DNA from: a virus
IMG/VR virus record: IMGVR_UViG_3300019776_001117
Span: 1 to 36,356 of that record
Length of the DNA: 36,356 bases
Strand: one strand, 5' to 3'
In this document: positions 31,114-36,356 of the stretch, in pieces
Position numbering within the stretch: position 1 is the first letter of the stretch
Layout of the letters: each line of letters starts with the position of its first letter
Notes under the pieces: generated by a model
Databases searched by the model: none
What the model saw: the letters and a program-made list of their open reading frames with translations, nothing else
Told to the model about the DNA's origin: nothing
Made by a program: the position numbers and the translations under genes

Positions 31114-31764
31114 TTAAAGGCTTGAAAAGTTTAGATAAAGGTTTTGCCACTTTCCGTCTTCGCCTTTTACTTTGAATTCATAACCGTATCCTTTGAGGTG
31201 GTTTGAGAACGATTCTTTTATCAATCTTAAACCTTCTTTCCAACGTGGATCATCAAACTTGTCTTCGTGTTTGTACAAATCCATTACACGACCGTATTCA
31301 AGATCACCATTGGCGTTGCGCTCCAAGAAACTCATTAGTATGTCGTACATTTTAATGTCTCTTTTTTTGATGGCATCGCCCAAAAAGTCTTTTATGAGTT
31401 CTACAGCCTTAGTGCTTCGTTCGTCCCAAACTGGTTCTGTGTCACGACGGCGGGTGATTCTCATTGTGTCCTCGGTGTCGGTTACTGAAAAACCGCCTTT
31501 GGAGTTACTTCTTAATTTGCCATATTCTGACAACTTCACGGCTTGGTTGTCCATTTCGATGTGACAAAACTGCTTGAACTCTCCTAATTCTCTAAAGAGC
31601 GTTTTGGCGGTTGTAATGACTTTCATTATCATTTCGTCACGCCCTTGCTCATAGGCTTCTTTTTCTTTTTCGGCTTTGGCTTTTTCTGCTTTTTTACGAT
31701 TGGCGAGTATTTGCTCTAATTCGGCTGTAGTGTATTGTCTTTCTTGTGTTTCTGTTGTATTCAT
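31114..31764 (-). CDS. DUF3164 family protein
   Basis: 216 residues. Charged helical N-terminus (RKKAEKAKAEKEKEAYEQGRD), then the family core with FSVTDTEDTMRITRRR, VWDERSTKAVELIKDFL, KKRDIKMYDILMSFLERN and DDPRWKEGLRLIKESF. DUF3164 proteins are standard early genes of Mu-like phages; the biochemical function is not established. The gene is followed without a gap by the small membrane protein. Confidence 0.8.
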   Translation of the reverse strand: MNTTETQERQYTTAELEQILANRKKAEKAKAEKEKEAYEQGRDEMIMKVITTAKTLFRELGEFKQFCHIEMDNQAVKLSEYGKLRSNSKGGFSVTDTEDTMRITRRRDTEPVWDERSTKAVELIKDFLGDAIKKRDIKMYDILMSFLERNANGDLEYGRVMDLYKHEDKFDDPRWKEGLRLIKESFSNHLKGYGYEFKVKGEDGKWQNLYLNFSSL

Positions 31765-31777
31765 AATTATGGGTTTA

Positions 31778-32050
31778 TTAATTTTCTAATTGGTCTTTAA
31801 AAGGGTCTTGATTAAATGGCTGATAATTGTATACTCCAATGAGCCTAACGACATCTTTTATTTTGGCTTCAATATTGTATGATACTGGTCGAGGTTGAGC
31901 TTTTGAATACTCTTTTATGTACATCCATTGAGCGCGTTCCTGATTAATCATTATTCGTTCGCCTGGGGTAAACATTCTCAATTGCTCCGTGCAGAACTGT
32001 AGCGACAAGAAAAGCAGTGCAATACGTTCGTTTATTTCTTCTTGATTCAT
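31778..32050 (-). CDS. Unrecognised early protein, 90 aa
   Basis: 90 residues. Two helices (INERIALLFLSLQFCTEQLRMF and ERAQWMYIKEYSK) and a C-terminal tail; overlaps the 60-aa gene by 4 bases. No recognised family. Position between two early helical proteins suggests an accessory early role. Confidence 0.5.
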   Translation of the reverse strand: MNQEEINERIALLFLSLQFCTEQLRMFTPGERIMINQERAQWMYIKEYSKAQPRPVSYNIEAKIKDVVRLIGVYNYQPFNQDPFKDQLEN

Positions 32051-32229
32051 ACGTTGTAAAAATTATGTTCTCTCATATCGAATGTGTCCCGTTCTATTGG
32101 TCGGCTAACTTGCTTTTCTTTTAGCTTTCTTAAATCAGTTTGAATCGTGGGGCGGTTCTCATGGTTTGGGTTGTCACGCAGCCATTTCTCCAGTATGGCT
32201 ATTTTGTTGGTGATTTGTCTTGGTGTCAT
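32047..32229 (-). CDS. Unrecognised early protein, 60 aa
   Basis: 60 residues, basic. An N-terminal helix (RQITNKIAILEKWLRDNP) and a second helical stretch (IQTDLRKLKEKQV) with a polar tail. It lies 3 bases after the 135-aa gene and overlaps the next. It is a plausible small DNA- or RNA-associated protein; no family assigned. Confidence 0.5.
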   Translation of the reverse strand: MTPRQITNKIAILEKWLRDNPNHENRPTIQTDLRKLKEKQVSRPIERDTFDMREHNFYNV

Positions 32230-32232
32230 GGG

Positions 32233-32640
32233 CTAGTTTTGGTTTATGATTGAAAACTCTATTGGTATTCCGGCTACTTTGGCGATTTTTGGTTTTTCGG
32301 TTCTCTTTTTGGCCGCTTCCAAAAGTGCTTGTGGAAACCTTGACATCAATTTGCTTACACATTTCACGTAGAGCAAATCAATTTCTTTTCCTTGTCCTGC
32401 CAGTTCGGAGTAATTGGAGGACAACAACCTAAATTCTATTTCTTCTTTGGCTAGTTCCCTAATGAACCATTTGTTTACCGATGCATTGGCTACTACTTGC
32501 TGAAATTCACGGCTTGTTATCGTCACGGACTCGACCCAGTACGTCCAAAATGCTAGTAGAAAATCTTCTTTGGTTTTGCTCGATTGTAGTTCATTCATTA
32601 AATGATCTACGAATGATTCTTTTGTAGTGGTTGTTTTCAT
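32233..32640 (-). CDS. Unrecognised helical early protein, 135 aa
   Basis: 135 residues, helical throughout: ESFVDHLMNELQSSKTKEDF, REFQQVVANASVNKWFIREL and LYVKCVSKLMSRFPQAL. It follows the RecA-like ATPase with a 4-base overlap (ATGA). It may be a partner of the ATPase by context only. Confidence 0.5.
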   Translation of the reverse strand: MKTTTTKESFVDHLMNELQSSKTKEDFLLAFWTYWVESVTITSREFQQVVANASVNKWFIRELAKEEIEFRLLSSNYSELAGQGKEIDLLYVKCVSKLMSRFPQALLEAAKKRTEKPKIAKVAGIPIEFSIINQN

Positions 32641-33287
32641 GATGCTTGTTTTTCTTGATGTCCATGTAAATCTTCATATCCTTTTTGCCAAACCACAAAT
32701 TGAGTTGCATGTGGTCCAAATTTTCTTCCTTTGTTTGTGGCTAAATAACCACTTACAACTACTTTTTGTGTTGCATCAAACTTTATCCTATCCTCAAAAT
32801 CGGTTTTAGGATTTTGTCCTTTTGCATGGCCTATAAAAATCAATGTTTTATGTTTAAATCTTTTTCTAAAATTCAAATAATCCTCAAATGTGTAGCCCAT
32901 AAAAAAGTATGGTACTGAATCTATAACTACCACCTGTGCGCTGTTTCTTCGTTCAAGCCGTTCAATAAGCTGTTCTAAATTATCGTCAACCATGCTGAAA
33001 TTATTTGCAACATCCTGCATCTGAAAAAGCTTTAATCTGTCCTGAAGGTTTTCATCGTCCAAATCCTCCTCTTTTGATACTAATATTGTCTTTTCAGTCT
33101 TAGCAAACTCCTTAATTAACTGCATGATAAAAGAACTTTTTCCGCTGGAACTTTCACCCCATATAAACCAACGTCCTTTTTTTTGTGGGTTTCCGAAAAC
33201 ATCAAAAAAGCGTCCTGTAAACTTGATGCACGATATAATTACAGATAGTACATTTGATACGGTTAGAGCTCTTTTTAATTTATCCAT
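32637..33287 (-). CDS. RecA-like P-loop ATPase
   Basis: 216 residues from the ATG at 33287 (one base after the MuB-like stop). Walker A is GESSSGKSSF (about 44-53) and the Walker B-like strand is QVVVIDSVPYF (about 118-128). The layout (strand, P-loop, sensor, and a GHAKG loop) is that of small RecA/KaiC/DnaB-type ATPases. It probably acts in early DNA transposition or replication beside MuB; having two ATPases in tandem is notable. No helicase-loading partner is recognised. Confidence 0.7.
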   Translation of the reverse strand: MDKLKRALTVSNVLSVIISCIKFTGRFFDVFGNPQKKGRWFIWGESSSGKSSFIMQLIKEFAKTEKTILVSKEEDLDDENLQDRLKLFQMQDVANNFSMVDDNLEQLIERLERRNSAQVVVIDSVPYFFMGYTFEDYLNFRKRFKHKTLIFIGHAKGQNPKTDFEDRIKFDATQKVVVSGYLATNKGRKFGPHATQFVVWQKGYEDLHGHQEKQAS

Positions 33288-33288
33288 A

Positions 33289-34227
33289 TTATGCACTCAA
33301 TAATTTTGGCATTCCTAATATGGTTCTAATAAAATCCTCTGTAAGTGGCTGACCGGTTCTATCGGCTTCTTTCATTGCTGGTACTAAGACATCGTGTAAT
33401 TCGCCGTAGTTATCACAATTTTGCTTTAAGAAGCTGATTAGTGATTTATCTTCTATTTGATCTAAGAACATTGAAAAACTTCTGTCTATGCTTGGTAATT
33501 CTCTTATTCCAAATTTGATTCTACGGTAATACTGTGGAATCCCTGAACGGTTCTTTTTGCGAAGCTTGTCAAGATTATCGGTTAACTGACTAGTTCCAAT
33601 AAGAGTGATTCCGCAAATTTTTATAAGAGCATCGTAAAGCTCTTTCATAGAACAGAGAGCGGGTTGTTTCATGTACTCGCACTCATCAAATATCAGGTGT
33701 GGTTTTTGACCTTCTAGTTTTAACTGTTTTAGTCGCCTAGCTATTTCACCAATTTTTTTACTTTTGGTTTTTGGTGTTGCAATTTTTAATGCATCGATAA
33801 TCTTGTCAAGTAAATCGCCGATAGTATCGAGAGAACCAACAACAATTTTAAAAGTGTCAACCGGATTGGCTTTTAAAAACATATCAGAAATATAGGTTTT
33901 GCCTGAACCGGTTTCGCCTATGATTATATTTGACGATCCGTTTTCTTTGGCATCTTCAAGAGTTGAAAGCATTCGGTACAACTGTGGTGTTTCTTTTAAC
34001 TCCCAATATTCTTTTTTTAGAGACAATCCAATAAATTCTGAAACCATCAGGTACCACTTATCTTTAATTTTTGATTTGCCTACAGTGGTTTCACCATTTC
34101 TTATGCTTGAAATATAACTTTCGTTGACCCCTGAACGCTTCACAATTTCGTTAGCAGAAATATTATGAGTTTTTATAAATTCGTTAAGCGCTTCGGTAAT
34201 CTGCTGTTTTTGAATCGTTGTAATCAT
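33289..34227 (-). CDS. MuB-like transposition ATPase
   Basis: 312 residues. An N-terminal helix-turn-helix (about 10-45, NEFIKTHNISANEIVKRSGV) joins an AAA+ core: Walker A GETGSGKT (104-111), Walker B LIFDECEYM (178-186), then GTSQL and arginine-rich RKKNRSG. The C-terminus is helical. As in Mu, it would coat target DNA, deliver it to the transposase and stimulate strand transfer. It overlaps the transposase stop by 4 bases (ATGA). Confidence 0.85.
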   Translation of the reverse strand: MITTIQKQQITEALNEFIKTHNISANEIVKRSGVNESYISSIRNGETTVGKSKIKDKWYLMVSEFIGLSLKKEYWELKETPQLYRMLSTLEDAKENGSSNIIIGETGSGKTYISDMFLKANPVDTFKIVVGSLDTIGDLLDKIIDALKIATPKTKSKKIGEIARRLKQLKLEGQKPHLIFDECEYMKQPALCSMKELYDALIKICGITLIGTSQLTDNLDKLRKKNRSGIPQYYRRIKFGIRELPSIDRSFSMFLDQIEDKSLISFLKQNCDNYGELHDVLVPAMKEADRTGQPLTEDFIRTILGMPKLLSA

Positions 34228-36356
34228 AGGTTAGTGTATTTGTTTAGGTTAACTTTCTCTTTTAAATAATTTGTCTGGGTTTCCTGCCAGTTTGATTCTT
34301 CTAATACTTTTTCTCGTTTTTCCTGCTTAATTGCGATGCGTTCTGTTGATTTTTTCAGTCTTTCAGTTGCTTTTTGATCTTTATGCTGTCCGAGGCTGTC
34401 GGGAATCATTAATTTTTTAAGTGTGTCTAATTTTGGATTGTTATCGAATAAATCTTCTAAAACTCCCCGTTGCTGTGTACCTCTTAAAATGATTTCATCA
34501 TTCATGCGACGGTTATAATCATAAACCAATTGCCTTTGCTGTGCATCGCCTTTCTCCTGATCGTATAAAGCCATTGGCTGTATGTATTTTTCTGTCAGGA
34601 TAAATTCCATTGTTCCGATTTCTTCTATCAACCTACCGTCTCTACTTTTAGCATTACTAACCAAAATCTGACTTAAATCGTCCGAATCATAAAAAACCAT
34701 CCAATCCTCATGCATATACTTTCTAAAACTCAAATCAAATGAATCGTAGAATCTTTTTATCCCTTCAATCGTTGGTGTCAATCCGTTATCTTCCATTTTA
34801 TTGGTATATCCGGTTATCAAACCATACGTGCGTAGGAACTGGTTAAGAGTCATTTCCGTTTTATCTTCAAAAGCAAGGAAACTGTTAACAAAAGCTTCTA
34901 CTTTTTCGGATCGTTCATTTGCTATTGCATTTTCTATTTGTGCGATACAACCAGCTTTGTCAGGGAACAAATGGCGGTGTTTAGCTAAATAATCCCCGTT
35001 TACTTGGTTGTCATTATTTGCCGTAACGTTGTGTCCTGACCAGTTTAATACAAGTTTTTCCTGAAAATGTTTCTCATTGAACTTGTCAAAGAACTGTTCT
35101 ACCGGTTTACTCTTTGCATTCTTTACTTTTGCAGGAGTAAAATGTTTTGCTGTAGCCTCATAAGTAGGTTGCAGGTTTTTTAGCTGATAGTGATCTGTTT
35201 GCAACTGATATGGCTTGTACTTTGCTCCAAATAATTCTTCAGTATGTTTAAGAGCGTTTTTTAACGCTGATCTTATCAGTGTAGGACTTTCTTTTTCACC
35301 AATTGCATAACCAACGATGTAATTGTTAAAAGGGTCAAGTATCATTACAGCAGTCAGTCTATTATGATAGGTCGTAACTGTATTCCCATTTTTGTCAACC
35401 GATGTTTTTTGATAAAGAAGCTCAGCGTCCCATCCGTCCATTGACCAAAACAGCATTGATGCACTCGGTTTACTACGTTTAATCTGCATGTGTTTTTGAT
35501 GCATTAGATTTGTTTCTCCGTGCTGTCCTGCGAAAACATATAAGTCAAGTTTTTCACGATAATTTGCAATTACACCCGCATCTATTGTTTTCCAACCAAT
35601 GGCACCCGCAACATCGTTATAATGCCTTACAATTTGCTCGTTGTTTAAGTTCTGATGTTTCCCAAGCAACACCTCAATAAGAGCTAATTGCTCATTATCT
35701 TTAACTTTTGCCGCGTTTCTTGAACCGTATTTTTTGCTAATAATTGAGGAATAACTCTCTTTTATGTAGCGGTTTACCTTGTGCCTCAAACTGTCCTTTG
35801 TAGTCGGTAAATCGTGATTAACCTGCTGAAAAGCGTTTACATCATTACTCAAACTTTGCCATATATCAAACTGTCCCGTTAGCCCTAATGATTTGGCGTA
35901 TAATTTTCGTTTTTGCCTTACTTCAAGAATGGTGTTTAATACCGATGCATTATAAGTATAGAGCTCAATAGCTTCCGGTGGGAGTTTTTTATTATTATCG
36001 TCACCGTACCGGTGCGCTGCAAAAAAATCAAAGGCGTTGCGGTCACTTATGTAATGTTTTTCAAAGAACGATGCCCTTGTTTTTTCGGTGGGCTTTCCGA
36101 ATTCGAATACTAATGCATCACGCCATTCTTGTACTAAAGAGTCGAACTCCACAAGAGCATCAAAACCTAATGATGCACGCCTTAACTCTCGTTCAGGTTG
36201 GGTTTTACTTTTCATTCTTCCATAAAGTGCCCTGTAAGAAATCAATTTTAAACTTTTCTCGTGTGAGCTTACAAGTTTATCGCTCTTGATAAGGAACTTT
36301 ATTTTTGCACCTAGTTTGTCGTTATGGTATTCAAATGGAGATTCTTTCTTTTCCAT
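34224..36356 (-). CDS. MuA-type DDE transposase
   Basis: 710 residues; the ATG is at the last base of the window, so anything upstream (repressor, left end) is not visible. The DDE catalytic triad is in SMDGWDAELLY (Asp307), LQTDHYQL (Asp388) and KPVEQFFDKF (Glu420). The N-terminal part (about 1-300) contains DNA-binding helices, and the C-terminal 150 residues are charged and helical, with the MuB/ClpX-contact type of tail. It acts in cut-and-paste integration and replicative transposition. Length is close to Mu A (663 aa). Confidence 0.85.
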   Translation of the reverse strand: MEKKESPFEYHNDKLGAKIKFLIKSDKLVSSHEKSLKLISYRALYGRMKSKTQPERELRRASLGFDALVEFDSLVQEWRDALVFEFGKPTEKTRASFFEKHYISDRNAFDFFAAHRYGDDNNKKLPPEAIELYTYNASVLNTILEVRQKRKLYAKSLGLTGQFDIWQSLSNDVNAFQQVNHDLPTTKDSLRHKVNRYIKESYSSIISKKYGSRNAAKVKDNEQLALIEVLLGKHQNLNNEQIVRHYNDVAGAIGWKTIDAGVIANYREKLDLYVFAGQHGETNLMHQKHMQIKRSKPSASMLFWSMDGWDAELLYQKTSVDKNGNTVTTYHNRLTAVMILDPFNNYIVGYAIGEKESPTLIRSALKNALKHTEELFGAKYKPYQLQTDHYQLKNLQPTYEATAKHFTPAKVKNAKSKPVEQFFDKFNEKHFQEKLVLNWSGHNVTANNDNQVNGDYLAKHRHLFPDKAGCIAQIENAIANERSEKVEAFVNSFLAFEDKTEMTLNQFLRTYGLITGYTNKMEDNGLTPTIEGIKRFYDSFDLSFRKYMHEDWMVFYDSDDLSQILVSNAKSRDGRLIEEIGTMEFILTEKYIQPMALYDQEKGDAQQRQLVYDYNRRMNDEIILRGTQQRGVLEDLFDNNPKLDTLKKLMIPDSLGQHKDQKATERLKKSTERIAIKQEKREKVLEESNWQETQTNYLKEKVNLNKYTNL

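Larger units (their letters stand above)
1759..36356 (-). mobile_element. Mu-like transposable prophage (right end to transposase; left end outside window)
   Basis: The segment holds the Mu-type gene complement: DDE transposase and MuB-like ATPase at one end, then DUF3164, gp28-type terminase, gp29-type portal, MuF/gp30, gp36-like connector, G-like morphogenesis protein, protease/scaffold, capsid, contractile sheath and tube, frameshifted chaperone, tape measure, baseplate and fibres. Phage left-to-right corresponds to the minus strand, except for an inverted plus-strand block at 18144-24414. The proposed right boundary is the TG of the outer of two TGTACAC repeats spaced 22 bp, beyond which lies a host-like lipoprotein gene. 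The left end is beyond 36356, so the element cannot be closed and a target duplication cannot be checked. Element type is well supported; the exact right boundary is inference. Confidence 0.85.

Noticed and set aside
32174-32362. 62-aa minus-strand frame
   Set aside because: It lies out of frame inside the 135-aa gene and the following gene and has a polar low-complexity composition typical of a shadow frame.
1-36356. tRNA or rRNA genes
   Set aside because: No cloverleaf-like or rRNA-like stretches were recognised by eye; a tRNAscan or barrnap run would be decisive.

Overview
The window looks like most of a Mu-like transposable prophage in a low-GC Bacteroidota genome, probably Flavobacteriales. 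Reasons: A-rich leaders in place of Shine-Dalgarno sites, a TAnnTTTG promoter box, Bacteroidota-type phage families, and a host-like lipoprotein next to one phage end. Read in the phage direction (minus strand, right to left), it starts exactly at the first codon of a MuA-type DDE transposase (36356) and runs to a candidate right end near 1759. The left end and any repressor lie outside the window. Positions 1-1758 appear to be host DNA.

Early/middle region, minus strand: MuA transposase, MuB-like ATPase, a second RecA-like ATPase, a DUF3164 protein and many small overlapping genes, four of them 46-58 aa and easily missed (30939-31112, 29874-30017, 29340-29516, 28856-28996). Next comes a diversity-generating retroelement (DGR): two tandem C-type-lectin-like target genes, each ending in an 80-bp variable repeat (VR), one template repeat (TR), and a reverse transcriptase. 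Aligned by eye, 33 of the 34 TR/VR mismatches fall on template adenines, the DGR signature. No obvious Avd gene is present; a 98-aa protein translationally coupled to the RT is the nearest accessory candidate. A small exported-protein cassette with its own promoter-like box and terminator follows.

Late region: a plus-strand block (18144-24414) carries a gp25/gp46-like wedge protein, both terminase subunits, connector and tail-completion proteins, the portal, and a MuF protein with a nuclease-toxin-like C-terminus. It is convergent with the early region (hairpins at 24404-24499 and 24751-24780). It is divergent from the other late genes, which run minus-strand from protease/scaffold and capsid through endolysin, a one-piece spanin, sheath, tube, frameshifted tail chaperone, tape measure, baseplate and tail fibres. 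The divergent gap holds three 22-bp-spaced direct repeats, a good candidate operator for coordinated late expression.

The right end carries a thymidylate-synthase-family protein with Asp where thymidylate synthases have the substrate-selecting Asn, so it may be a dCMP-type enzyme. It sits where Mu carries its DNA-modification gene mom, preceded by an elaborate inverted-repeat structure. Other points of note are a canonical A AAA AAG slippery site with a 76-codon -1 extension in the tail chaperone, and two genes (MuF and a GemA-like early gene) whose frames break at A-tracts.
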